64,000 nucleotides of DNA, from contig NZ_WRXO01000001.1 of assembly GCF_009758125.1 (NCBI RefSeq), positions 1,674,001 to 1,738,000 on the forward strand. Reading direction: 5' to 3'. The notes beneath the pieces are model-generated. The model did not search any database. It worked only from the letters and a program-made list of their open reading frames with translations, and was not told the origin of the DNA. Both the position numbers and the translations under genes were made by a program. Below are positions 55,148 to 63,836 of the stretch, in pieces. This DNA comes from Chitinophaga oryziterrae (lineage in GTDB: Bacteria; Bacteroidota; Bacteroidia; Chitinophagales; Chitinophagaceae). Positions within the stretch are counted from its first letter, which is position 1. Every line of letters starts with the position of its first letter.

Positions 55148-56407
55148 ATGGATCAATATGGTATTATTTTATTACTCCTCGCAATCATGCTCGGGTTATC
55201 AGCAATTGCTGAAAAAATAAAACTGCCATACCCCATATTATTGGTGGCAGCAGGCATTGGTGTGGGTTTCATCCCCGGTATGCCCAAAATAGAGCTGGAC
55301 CCGGCAATCGTATTCCTGCTGTTCCTGCCTCCTATGCTCTACGATGCTGCCTTCAACATCTCTCTTAAAGAATTCAAAAATAATATCAGTACCATCATGA
55401 CCCTGGCCTTTACGCTGGTCTTCATGACAGCCACTGGTATAGCCGTGATGGTGCATTACCTCATTCCTGGTATGACATGGCCGCTCTCATTTGTCCTGGG
55501 TGCTATCCTGTCTGCGACAGATGCCGTAGCTGCTATGAGCATCACCAGGGGATTAGGGCTGTCACACAAAACCATGACCATCCTGGAAGGAGAAAGTCTC
55601 ATCAACGATGCTTCCGGCCTGATTGCCTATCGCCTGGCAGTTGCGGCAATAGCCGGTTCTTCCTTCGTATTATGGAAAGCGGGGGTGCAATTCGTATTCT
55701 TAATCGTTGGTGGATACCTGGTAGGACTACTATTAGGCGTGATATTAACCTTCCTCTTAAAACATACCCATCGTAAAAGCGTTGTCGCCATCAGCTTCAC
55801 TTTATTAATGCCATTCATCGCTTACCTGTTGGCAGAAGAATTACATGTATCCGGCGTTATTGCAGTAGTGGTGATCGGGTTCATGATCTCCAAACTCAGC
55901 AGAGTAAAGAATTTAGCGGGAGAGACGAGAGCATCCTATAAATCGATCTGGGAAATCATCGTATTCATATTGAACGGACTGATCTTCGTCCTGATAGGAA
56001 TAGAATTCCCTTATGTTATCCGGAATATAGATGCGGCACTGATCTGGCCCCTGATAGGTTACAGTTTCCTGATTTGCCTGCTGGCATTGGCTATTCGCAT
56101 GCTGAGGATCTTCCTGCAGCGGGTGAACCTCGAAAAAACGTTTCAGCGGAAAAGTATAGCCCGTCACAGGCGTGCATTGTTAAACTGGAAAGAATGCCTG
56201 ATCATTGGCTGGTCCGGCATGCGGGGTATTGTATCGCTGGCCACAGCATTGGCTTTACCGCTAACATTAAGCGACGGCACAGCATTCCCGCAAAGAAATG
56301 TGATTATTTTTATCTCGGTGGTAGTGGTCCTGATCACACTGGTGGTACAGGGACTGAGTTTACCCCTGCTCGTCAGGTTCCTGAACGTTAAACATCAAAA
56401 TCATTGA
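55148..56407 (+). CDS. CPA1-family Na+/H+ antiporter
   Basis: A 419-residue cation:proton antiporter with about 12 transmembrane helices. Characteristic motifs are FLPPMLYDAAFNI, SATDAVAAMS and LEGESLINDASGLIA, the last two holding the ion-binding acids, plus GWSGMRGIVSLATALALP late in the protein. It exchanges external protons for cytoplasmic Na+ or K+. The C-terminal cytoplasmic tail is short. It overlaps the convergent gene at 56401 by 7 bases. Confidence 0.92.
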   Translation: MDQYGIILLLLAIMLGLSAIAEKIKLPYPILLVAAGIGVGFIPGMPKIELDPAIVFLLFLPPMLYDAAFNISLKEFKNNISTIMTLAFTLVFMTATGIAVMVHYLIPGMTWPLSFVLGAILSATDAVAAMSITRGLGLSHKTMTILEGESLINDASGLIAYRLAVAAIAGSSFVLWKAGVQFVFLIVGGYLVGLLLGVILTFLLKHTHRKSVVAISFTLLMPFIAYLLAEELHVSGVIAVVVIGFMISKLSRVKNLAGETRASYKSIWEIIVFILNGLIFVLIGIEFPYVIRNIDAALIWPLIGYSFLICLLALAIRMLRIFLQRVNLEKTFQRKSIARHRRALLNWKECLIIGWSGMRGIVSLATALALPLTLSDGTAFPQRNVIIFISVVVVLITLVVQGLSLPLLVRFLNVKHQNH

Positions 56408-56673
56408 AGACCAGCAAGATGCTTACCGGTACTCTTAAAAATAATATTATCTACATCTTCAATTGTCAGCACGTTTTCCAGTGAGGCAAATTGCATGGGC
56501 AGCGGAGAAAATAACCACACACCTCCCTGAGGTACAACACCATATGCAGCATTACCTACTTCAATTTTATAATACTTCTTGGTCTCCTGGAACGCAAATC
56601 CATGCTCAATCAATATCTCCGGGCTGATCGGTCTCATGTATACTGTTTTTTGTAAATATAACGATTGTTTCAT
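56401..56673 (-). CDS. Small hypothetical protein
   Basis: The start at 56673 is supported by an AAGGAG seven bases ahead of the ATG, rare in this window. The 90-residue product (MKQSLYLQKTVYMRPISPEI) has a basic N-terminus and then AYGVVPQGGVWLFSPLP. No signal peptide or known domain; a longer frame adds nine residues. Function unknown. Confidence 0.55.
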   Translation of the reverse strand: MKQSLYLQKTVYMRPISPEILIEHGFAFQETKKYYKIEVGNAAYGVVPQGGVWLFSPLPMQFASLENVLTIEDVDNIIFKSTGKHLAGLQ

Positions 56674-56777
56674 ATAAATACTCCTTTTTAGACAAGCCAA
56701 TCAGTAAACCCATTGAACCTAAATACGTAGATAATTGTTAATTAACCTGGACAATCAATTTTATCTATACCCTCACA

Positions 56778-59081
56778 ATGGAGAATTTTTTTAAAATTAT
56801 CCTGGAAGATATTCAGGCAGGATACTGGACACTGAATTTTCCGGATTATTCCACTTATGTCAGCGTTGGCTTTAAAGCCAGACTGGGGTATGAAGCACAT
56901 GAAATACCTGATACGCTGGAGGCCTGGAAATCATTAATTCACGTAAATGATTATAAAAATTACTCCAGATTAATAGAAGAGTACCGGCAAAATAAAGGCA
57001 AAGCTCCTTACTCCACCGAAATACGTTATTATCATAAAAATGGCAGTACCATCTGGACAGTCACCTCTGGTCGTATCCTGAAATGGGATAGTGAAGGGAA
57101 TCCTACCCAGATGGGCGGGGGTATTATTGATATTACCCGTAGAAAACAAACAGAGGAACACCTGGAAGTAATATTTGAATACTCTACAGATGCGCATTTG
57201 CTATTTGGGAAAAAAGGGATCATAGATTGTAATAAGGCTGCCCTGGAACTACTGGGCTTTGAATCCAAAGAAGCATTGCTGGAAATGAACCCCCATCCTG
57301 CTGTCTTTTCTCCTAAGTATCAGCCGGATGGACGGCTGTCCATGGAAAAAGCAGTGGAGATGGACAGACTGGCCTATGAAAAGGGGCTGCATCGTTTTGA
57401 ATGGCTGCATAAGCGTATCACTGGTGAAGAGATAATGGTAGAAGTCACCCTCAACCCTGTATTCATCAATGATGAAAGAGTACTGCTCGTTGTCTGGCAT
57501 GATATCACCGAACAGAAGCTGGGAGAAAATAAACTCCGCCGTAGTGAAATCATGTTAAACGAAACCCAGCAGCTTACCCATAGCGGTAGCTGGGAACAGG
57601 ACCTCGTCACCGGCCGTAATTACTGGTCAATAGAAGCCTGTAACATATTCGGACTGGAACCCCGGGACGAAGGGCCGCAAACCGCGGAATTCGACAGCAT
57701 GATCCATCCGGACGACCGTGAATTCTATCTAAACGCTATCAGGGACGCGCTCCGCGAAGGAAAAACCTCTAGCCTGGACGTTCGTATCATACTAAAAGAT
57801 GGTACCATCAAACATATCCACGCCATTGGCAAACCGCAGCATAATGAGCAGGGAAGGGTCGTAAAATTGCATGGGGCAATTATGGACATCACCGAGTGGA
57901 AGGATGCCAAAGAAGCATTGATCAGGGCTAAAGTCCAGGCGGAACAGGCTGCCATTGCAAAATCACAGTTCCTGTCCACCATGAGTCATGAGATCAGGAC
58001 ACCCATGAATGCTGTCATAGGTTTTACCCATTTGCTGATGCAGGACCCCCGGGAAGACCAGAAGGAATATCTCAAAACTTTAAAGTTCTCTGCAGAAAAC
58101 CTGCTGGTACTCATCAACGATATCCTGGATTTCAGTAAGATAGAAGCCGGCAAGATAGAGTTCGAAGAAGTGGAATTTAGCGTGAGGGATTTGATCAGCA
58201 ATATCAAACAGGCTACCACACAAAAGGCAAGTGAAAAAAACATCCAGTTAAAACTCATGATCGACGACGATATCCCGGAAATAGTAACCGGAGATCCCGT
58301 AAGACTCGGTCAGATCCTTACAAACCTGGTCAGCAACGCCGTAAAATTCACCACCAAAGGGAAGGTCACTATCTGTACCACGCTGATATCCAACAACGGC
58401 AGCAAAACAACGATCAACTTTGAAGTTAAGGATACAGGCATCGGCATTCCAAAGGATAAACAGGATTCCATTTTCGAAAGTTTCACACAGGCAAGTTCAG
58501 ATACAACCCGCAAATACGGAGGCACCGGCCTGGGACTTACCATCACCCGCCGCCTGCTGGAATTACAGGGTAGCGAAATCCGCCTGAAAAGCGTAGAAGG
58601 AGAGGGCTCTGTCTTCTCTTTTGACCTTAGCTTCGGAAGCAGCACCAGGAAGATCAGCAAATCCAAGACCTTCCACAAAATGTTCAAGGAAAGTCTAAAG
58701 GGCACCCGTGTATTGATAGCTGAAGACAACCAGATCAACGTTGTCCTGGCAAAGGAATTCTTCCGGCGCTGGGATGTGGATTGCGATGTGGCCGAAAACG
58801 GGATCATTGCCCTTCAGCTGGTGAAAACAAACGACTACGACCTTATACTCATGGACTTACAAATGCCCGAAATGGACGGCTATGAAACTACCGAACAAAT
58901 CCGTAAACTAAACGGTACCAGGTACAAAGAACTGCCCATCATTGCCCTCACCGCTTCTGCCATGCTCAATATCCAGGACAAGGCCTTCGTTATAGGTATG
59001 AACGACTACATCAGCAAACCTTTCAATCCTGATGAACTATACAGTAAGATAAAACAGTATAGCAGGCATTTCAATAACTAA
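56778..59081 (+). CDS. Hybrid sensor histidine kinase with three PAS domains
   Basis: A 767-residue soluble kinase with no signal peptide or membrane helix. Three PAS/PAC sensor domains (about 10-120, 130-245, 255-385) precede the phosphorylation box FLSTMSHEIRTPMNAVIGF, the ATPase domain (GGTGLGLTITRRL) and a C-terminal receiver. The receiver shows AEDNQINVVLAKEF, Asp in LILMDLQMPEMDG and Lys in ISKPFNPDEL. It likely senses an internal signal and passes phosphate to an external phosphotransfer protein; none is adjacent. Confidence 0.93.
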   Translation: MENFFKIILEDIQAGYWTLNFPDYSTYVSVGFKARLGYEAHEIPDTLEAWKSLIHVNDYKNYSRLIEEYRQNKGKAPYSTEIRYYHKNGSTIWTVTSGRILKWDSEGNPTQMGGGIIDITRRKQTEEHLEVIFEYSTDAHLLFGKKGIIDCNKAALELLGFESKEALLEMNPHPAVFSPKYQPDGRLSMEKAVEMDRLAYEKGLHRFEWLHKRITGEEIMVEVTLNPVFINDERVLLVVWHDITEQKLGENKLRRSEIMLNETQQLTHSGSWEQDLVTGRNYWSIEACNIFGLEPRDEGPQTAEFDSMIHPDDREFYLNAIRDALREGKTSSLDVRIILKDGTIKHIHAIGKPQHNEQGRVVKLHGAIMDITEWKDAKEALIRAKVQAEQAAIAKSQFLSTMSHEIRTPMNAVIGFTHLLMQDPREDQKEYLKTLKFSAENLLVLINDILDFSKIEAGKIEFEEVEFSVRDLISNIKQATTQKASEKNIQLKLMIDDDIPEIVTGDPVRLGQILTNLVSNAVKFTTKGKVTICTTLISNNGSKTTINFEVKDTGIGIPKDKQDSIFESFTQASSDTTRKYGGTGLGLTITRRLLELQGSEIRLKSVEGEGSVFSFDLSFGSSTRKISKSKTFHKMFKESLKGTRVLIAEDNQINVVLAKEFFRRWDVDCDVAENGIIALQLVKTNDYDLILMDLQMPEMDGYETTEQIRKLNGTRYKELPIIALTASAMLNIQDKAFVIGMNDYISKPFNPDELYSKIKQYSRHFNN

Positions 59082-59114
59082 TATTGAAGTAATATTGCAG
59101 GATATTAGGGTCAT

Positions 59115-59861
59115 ATGGATAAAAGCATCAATAAATACATTAGTGAAACAGGCTTTTGCAGCCGCAGGGAAGCAGATAAGTACATAGAGCAGGGCCGCGT
59201 TACCATTAATGATAATATCGCTTCTAAAGGGAACCGTGTCGAAGAGGGAGATGTAGTGGAAGTAGACGGGGAACCACTCAAAAAGAAGAAAGCAACTGTC
59301 TTGATTGCTCTTAACAAACCCAAAGGCATCACCTGCACCACAGACACGAAAGATAAGACCAATATTATCGACTACGTCAATTTCTCCTCCCGTATCTTCC
59401 CGATCGGGCGACTGGATAAACTTTCCGAAGGATTGATCTTCCTCACCAACGACGGAGATATCGTTAATAAAATATTACGCGCTGGTAACCAGCACGAAAA
59501 GGAATACTACGTAGTGGTGGATAAACCCATCAACCTGGAATTTATAAAAGCCATGCGCAACGGTGTACGCATCATGGGCACCACCACACAGAAATGTTTT
59601 GTGCACCAGGAAGGCAGCGACCGGTTCCGTATCATCCTCACCCAGGGACTCAACCGGCAGATCCGCCGCATGTGTGAAGCCCTCGGATACAATGTGAGAA
59701 GCCTGAAACGTATCCGTATCATGAACATGACACTGAAAGACCTGGCTCCCGGCAAATGGCGGTATTTTACCAAAGAAGAGACCACTACCATCAATGAAAT
59801 GGTGGCCAACAGCAGCAAGACGGCAAAAGGCAATAACGACAACGACGGAATGGATGAATAG
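59115..59861 (+). CDS. rluF: RluF-type 23S rRNA pseudouridine synthase
   Basis: A 248-residue enzyme of the RsuA/RluB/E/F family. An S4 RNA-binding domain opens it (INKYISETGFCSRREADKYI), then ALNKPKGITCTT, the catalytic PIGRLDKLSEGL (Asp conserved) and QGLNRQIRRMCEALGY. It isomerises uridine in rRNA; RluF modifies U2604 in E. coli. The family assignment is solid, the exact site inferred. Its last 8 bases overlap the arabinofuranosidase start. Confidence 0.9.
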   Translation: MDKSINKYISETGFCSRREADKYIEQGRVTINDNIASKGNRVEEGDVVEVDGEPLKKKKATVLIALNKPKGITCTTDTKDKTNIIDYVNFSSRIFPIGRLDKLSEGLIFLTNDGDIVNKILRAGNQHEKEYYVVVDKPINLEFIKAMRNGVRIMGTTTQKCFVHQEGSDRFRIILTQGLNRQIRRMCEALGYNVRSLKRIRIMNMTLKDLAPGKWRYFTKEETTTINEMVANSSKTAKGNNDNDGMDE

Positions 59862-61344
59862 AAGATATTTCATGAAGATGAATACCGGTCTTCTCGCTGG
59901 TTCCATGGTACCGGGTACAGTAAAAAGACTGCTCAGTAACAAAACAGCGGAGATCACCGTTCACCCGGAAACCATCACCGGGGATATCTCTCCCAATATT
60001 TACGGCCAGTTCATAGAACACCTGGGAAGAGCTATTTACGGGGGCATCTACGACGAAAAAGAAGGCTTCCGCAAAGATGTATTAAGCAAAGTACAGGCAT
60101 TACACACACCACTGATGCGTTATCCCGGTGGTACCGTTACAAAAATCTATCACTGGAAGGATGGCATAGGGCAGAACAGGCCCGTACGTAAAAACCTTAT
60201 CTGGGGTGGTAACGACAACAACCATTTCGGTACAGATGAATTCATGGAATACAGCCGTTTAATAGGCGCTGAGCCCTTCCTCACCGTAAACATGTCTACC
60301 GGTACTGCTGAAGAAGCTGCCGACTGGGTAGAATACTGCAACGGTACAGATACCTACTACGCCGGCTTAAGAAAGCAAAACGGTCACGAACGGCCTTATA
60401 AAGTAAAATACTGGGGCCTCGGTAATGAAGAAGCGGCAAAAGAAGATGCCGGTACTTTACAGGACCCGCAGGACTACATAAAAAAAGCCTGGTATTATGC
60501 CAAGCTGATGAAACTGCAGGACCCCGGGATCGCACTGATCATGGTAGGGGATAAGGAAAACTGGAATAAACAGATCTTACAGGAACTCCATCCCATCTGC
60601 GACTACATCTCCCTTCACCTCTACGCCAGTACTAAACCCGGTGATCCCGTATCCTTGTTCACTTCCATTGCAGAAATGGAAACGAACATCCGCGCTACCG
60701 CTGCACAGATCAAAGCATTCACGCCTGAAAAAGTGGAGCACTTCAGCAAATGGTATCGCTTCCCCAGCCGTCAGCAGCCGGTGAAGATCGCACTGGATGA
60801 ATGGGGTATCTGGGAAGCAGGCGGAGAAGGGGCCTATGGCCTGGAAATGAAGTACAACTGGAACCATGCCCTGGGAGTGGCCACCTTCCTGAATATCTTC
60901 CAGCGTAATGCGGATGTGATCGGACTGGCTACCTGGGCGCAAACAGTGAATGTACTGGCGCCCATTATGACAGATGCCACTTCGGCTGTTTGCCAGACCA
61001 TCTTTTACCCGATGGAACTCTACAGAAGGCTCTGCGGCAACAGGAGCATCGCCAACGAAATGAGCGATACGAACAACGCCCTGGACATTGCCACTTCAAT
61101 CAATGATAAAACAGGCATGATCACCATCGCTATCGTAAACAGGGACAGTAAAAATGCCATAGACGTAAAGATCAATGCAAAGGTCACAGGCAATTGGACT
61201 GCCCACGAACTGAATGCACCGTCTATAGATGCTGTAAACACACTAAAAGGTCCAAACGTAGTGGATTATAAGCAGCGGACGGTAACAGCAAAGAACTATA
61301 CCATCGCGGCGCACAGTATCGCCATCTTACAGGCCAGAGTATAG
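59854..61344 (+). CDS. GH51 alpha-L-arabinofuranosidase with Tat-like leader
   Basis: A 496-residue enzyme. I take ATG 59854, overlapping the previous stop, because it yields a twin-arginine leader MNRRYFMKMNTGLLAGSM. The catalytic domain begins near ISPNIYGQFIEHLGRAIYGG. The acid/base Glu lies in WGLGNEEAAK and the nucleophile Glu in IALDEWGIWEAG, the two hallmarks of GH51. It releases terminal arabinose from arabinan or arabinoxylan. It stands apart from any SusCD locus. Its 3' end overlaps the CbpM-like gene by 18 bases. Confidence 0.93.
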   Translation: MNRRYFMKMNTGLLAGSMVPGTVKRLLSNKTAEITVHPETITGDISPNIYGQFIEHLGRAIYGGIYDEKEGFRKDVLSKVQALHTPLMRYPGGTVTKIYHWKDGIGQNRPVRKNLIWGGNDNNHFGTDEFMEYSRLIGAEPFLTVNMSTGTAEEAADWVEYCNGTDTYYAGLRKQNGHERPYKVKYWGLGNEEAAKEDAGTLQDPQDYIKKAWYYAKLMKLQDPGIALIMVGDKENWNKQILQELHPICDYISLHLYASTKPGDPVSLFTSIAEMETNIRATAAQIKAFTPEKVEHFSKWYRFPSRQQPVKIALDEWGIWEAGGEGAYGLEMKYNWNHALGVATFLNIFQRNADVIGLATWAQTVNVLAPIMTDATSAVCQTIFYPMELYRRLCGNRSIANEMSDTNNALDIATSINDKTGMITIAIVNRDSKNAIDVKINAKVTGNWTAHELNAPSIDAVNTLKGPNVVDYKQRTVTAKNYTIAAHSIAILQARV

Positions 61345-61620
61345 CTGTAGCTTATGCTCTAACTGTTCCATATCTCTCTGCATCATTTTAATTTTATCCA
61401 GCAGGTATTTGATGATATCAATACCTTCCGTATTGATACCCATCTCGGCATGCCAGCGGGTGTAGATCTCCAGGTCGGACAGCTGTTCGGATTCTATATA
61501 ACTGCCGCCTTCAACAACGGTTACCGCTATCAGTCCTTCATCAGCCAGAGCGCTGATAAAAGAACTGTCTATATTATGTACGCTGCAATACTGACTGATA
61601 GCTATTAATTCTGTTTGCAT
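61327..61620 (-). CDS. CbpM-like chaperone modulator (MerR-like)
   Basis: A 97-residue protein with a MerR-like winged-helix start (ISQYCSVHNIDSSFISALADEG) and a C-terminal coil (DKIKMMQRDMEQLEHKLQLY). CbpM proteins bind and inhibit the DnaJ-like CbpA. The gene follows cbpA by 18 bases on the same strand, the classical arrangement. Confidence 0.88.
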   Translation of the reverse strand: MQTELIAISQYCSVHNIDSSFISALADEGLIAVTVVEGGSYIESEQLSDLEIYTRWHAEMGINTEGIDIIKYLLDKIKMMQRDMEQLEHKLQLYSGL

Positions 61621-61638
61621 AGAGCGTGGATTTTAATA

Positions 61639-62532
61639 TTAAGACTTCGATAATTCCCTGAATAATTCTTTCTGTTTTTCAGTAAGGTTAGTCGGTATCT
61701 TCACATTATACGTGATGATAAGGTCCCCGAACTCACCGTCTTTTTTATACACAGGAAATCCTTTGCTTTTCAATCTTACTTTCGTTCCGTTCTGCGTCTC
61801 TGGTTTCACCTTCAGTTTCACTTTACTGTCCAGCGTCTCTATCATTACATCACCACCCAATACTGCTGTGTAAAGATCAATTTCAACAGAGGTATAGAGG
61901 TCATTATCCAGTCGCTTGAACACAGGGTCTTCCGCAATTACAAAAGTAATATACAGGTCGCCGTTAGGTCCGCCATTAGCGCCCGGTGCACCATGCCCTT
62001 TTAATTTAATGATCTGTCCGTTTGCAATACCGGCAGGAATAGTGATCCTCACCTGTTTGCCATTAACGGTTAACGTCTGCTGATGGGTCTTATGTGCATC
62101 GCGCAGGCTCAGGTGTAACTCCGCATTAAAATCCTGACCACGGTACTTGCGTCCACCGCCGCCGCCACCACTACGCTGACCAAAGAGGGATTCAAAGAAA
62201 TCGGAGAAATGTTCGTCTCCAAAGTCGCCCGAGAAGCCGCCACCACTGGCATAACCTGCCTGTGATCTGCCGCCGCCCTGAGATTTAGCCTGCTCGTACT
62301 GGTCGGCATGTTTCCAATGCTCTCCGTATTCGTCGTATTTCTTACGCTTCTCCGGATCGCTCAGTACTTCATTCGCCTCGTTAACCTGTTGAAATTTGGT
62401 ATTTGCTTCCTTGTCGTTGGGGTTAATGTCCGGATGATATTTCCTGGCCAGTTTTCGGTAAGCCTTTTTAATATCTGCTTCTGAAGCCTTTTTATCAACC
62501 CCCAGAATCTTATAATAGTCAATAAAAGCCAT
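61639..62532 (-). CDS. cbpA: CbpA-type DnaJ homologue
   Basis: A 297-residue J-protein: J-domain with the HPD motif ([14 protein letters not shown]), a glycine-rich linker ([17 protein letters not shown]) and two beta-rich substrate-binding domains. The Cys-rich zinc domain of DnaJ is absent, which makes it CbpA-like. It recruits Hsp70 to unfolded clients. It lies between the YwbE-like and CbpM-like genes. Confidence 0.92.
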   Translation of the reverse strand: MAFIDYYKILGVDKKASEADIKKAYRKLARKYHPDINPNDKEANTKFQQVNEANEVLSDPEKRKKYDEYGEHWKHADQYEQAKSQGGGRSQAGYASGGGFSGDFGDEHFSDFFESLFGQRSGGGGGGRKYRGQDFNAELHLSLRDAHKTHQQTLTVNGKQVRITIPAGIANGQIIKLKGHGAPGANGGPNGDLYITFVIAEDPVFKRLDNDLYTSVEIDLYTAVLGGDVMIETLDSKVKLKVKPETQNGTKVRLKSKGFPVYKKDGEFGDLIITYNVKIPTNLTEKQKELFRELSKS

Positions 62533-62567
62533 ATGTAATTTTTATACTCCCTGCAAAATTACAAAAA

Positions 62568-62774
62568 CTAATCCTCTTCAGGGGGGCCTATCTCGGCAAC
62601 GCGACCTATTTGTCCATCCTCAAGACGAACTTTTATACCCCGCGAATGAAACGGGGAGGAGGTTAAAAGATCCTTAACAATACCATAAGTGATCTTTCCG
62701 CTACGCTGATCCTTTTTGAGAATAATACCCACTTCCAGGCCTGGGTATATATCCTTCCTGTTCTGACCTTCCAT
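62568..62774 (-). CDS. YwbE-family small protein
   Basis: A 68-residue protein matching the YwbE family (DUF2196): GLEVGIILKKDQRSGKITYG, then GIVKDLLTSS, HSRGIKVRLEDGQIGRVAEI. Function unknown. First gene of the minus-strand cbpA cluster, with a -7 box at 62792 upstream. Confidence 0.88.
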   Translation of the reverse strand: MEGQNRKDIYPGLEVGIILKKDQRSGKITYGIVKDLLTSSPFHSRGIKVRLEDGQIGRVAEIGPPEED

Positions 62775-62791
62775 AAAATAAAATTAAGCTC

Positions 62792-62799
62792 CAAAGCTA
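62792..62799 (-). promoter_or_regulatory. Candidate -7 element before the ywbE-cbpA cluster
   Basis: TAGCTTTG on the minus strand fits TAnnTTTG; the ATG follows after 17 bases. It lies within 12 bases of the upstream AraC-type gene's stop. Confidence 0.4.
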
Positions 62800-62810
62800 A
62801 CTATTTTTGT

Positions 62811-63695
62811 TCAGGATGGCATAATGTGACATTCTTTTTTGAATTCCGAAAAGTTAATACCGGTGCTGTTCTTGAAGAATTTACTAAAGTGTGCAATGTC
62901 TGAAAATCCCAGTTGCCACGCCACCTCTTTCATACATACATCAGAGTAGGCCGCCTGCCTTTTCGCTTCCAGTACGATCCGCTGGCGGATATGATGACTG
63001 GCAGGATAACCGGTGATTTTCTTTACGATCTCGTTCAGGTAATTAGGAGTGACCGACAGTAATCTGGCGTAGTCTGCTACCTTTTTCTGCTTGCGGAAAT
63101 TCTTTTCCAGGTATGATTTAAATTTCTCTGCCAGTTCAATGTTTCTGGATTGCATAGTAGTTTTCAGTACAGTAGGGAATTGTCTTGTCAGGTAAATGAG
63201 GAAGATCTTAAAATAACGCCTGAGTATTTCTGCTTTGAACGGGTAGCGGTTCCCGCATTCCTTCATCATCTTCTGCGTGATCTCATATATTTCGGCAGAG
63301 ATATCATCCTGGATACGGATGTTCGTTGATTTTGAGAAGGTATCAAAGAAGCCGGAATGATACATCGGATCAAATTCATGTTCATTCTTAAACAGGAAGT
63401 TCTCTGTAAAGAGAAAGAGATACCCTTCCATATCCTGTTCTACTTTTAATTGGTGCACCTGCCCGGGAGTGATACAGAATACGCTGTTTTCGGCAAGCGC
63501 ATACTCTTTCAGATCTACATTCATACTACCGGTGCCTTTTGTGATCCAGATCAATTCTACATAATCCTGCATATGCGGCATCTCATTGTGCAGTCTTACA
63601 TTTTCTTCTGTCCAGCAAAATTCCATGATCACAAATGGTAGTTCAGTTGGCTGATTTTCAAATCTTAACAAAGGGAAGAATTCAGGATACTTCAT
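62811..63695 (-). CDS. AraC-family transcriptional regulator
   Basis: A 294-residue regulator with an N-terminal cupin-like domain (MNVDLKEYALAENSVF, CITPGQVHQLKVEQDMEG) and a C-terminal AraC helix-turn-helix pair (YARLLSVTPNYLNEIVKKIT, then VAWQLGFSDIAHFSKFFKN). Directly upstream are a candidate sigma-54 promoter and two dyad sites. The neighbouring activator gene at 63832 is on the same strand, so that activator may control this gene. Confidence 0.92.
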   Translation of the reverse strand: MKYPEFFPLLRFENQPTELPFVIMEFCWTEENVRLHNEMPHMQDYVELIWITKGTGSMNVDLKEYALAENSVFCITPGQVHQLKVEQDMEGYLFLFTENFLFKNEHEFDPMYHSGFFDTFSKSTNIRIQDDISAEIYEITQKMMKECGNRYPFKAEILRRYFKIFLIYLTRQFPTVLKTTMQSRNIELAEKFKSYLEKNFRKQKKVADYARLLSVTPNYLNEIVKKITGYPASHHIRQRIVLEAKRQAAYSDVCMKEVAWQLGFSDIAHFSKFFKNSTGINFSEFKKECHIMPS

Positions 63696-63719
63696 ATGCT
63701 AACGGTTTGGCCCTATAAA

Positions 63720-63736
63720 GACGAAATACGTGCCTG
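63720..63736 (-). promoter_or_regulatory. Candidate sigma-54 promoter for the AraC-type gene
   Basis: The minus strand reads AGGCACGTATTTCGTC: the -24 half GGCACG is perfect; the -12 half is TCGT rather than TTGC (GG, ten bases, GT). It lies about 25-40 bases before the ATG. The nearer dyad is centred 63 bp upstream of the GG. Confidence 0.4.
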
Positions 63737-63788
63737 AATATAATATATTGTTAGTCAGTTGTTTAGTGGCATTCCCGGCATTTGAAAA

Positions 63789-63836
63789 AAACGATATTTC
63801 GCGGTTTTACTATTTTCTTAACGATATTTCGTTATT
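63789..63836. promoter_or_regulatory. Two dyad sites, 30 bp apart (copy C)
   Basis: ACGATATTTCG occurs at 63791-63801 and 63821-63831, exactly 30 bp (three helical turns) apart. The second is a perfect dyad TAACG-ATATTT-CGTTA and overlaps the stop of the activator gene. The first keeps one half-site well. Both match the sites at 29232 and 35363. Confidence 0.5.
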
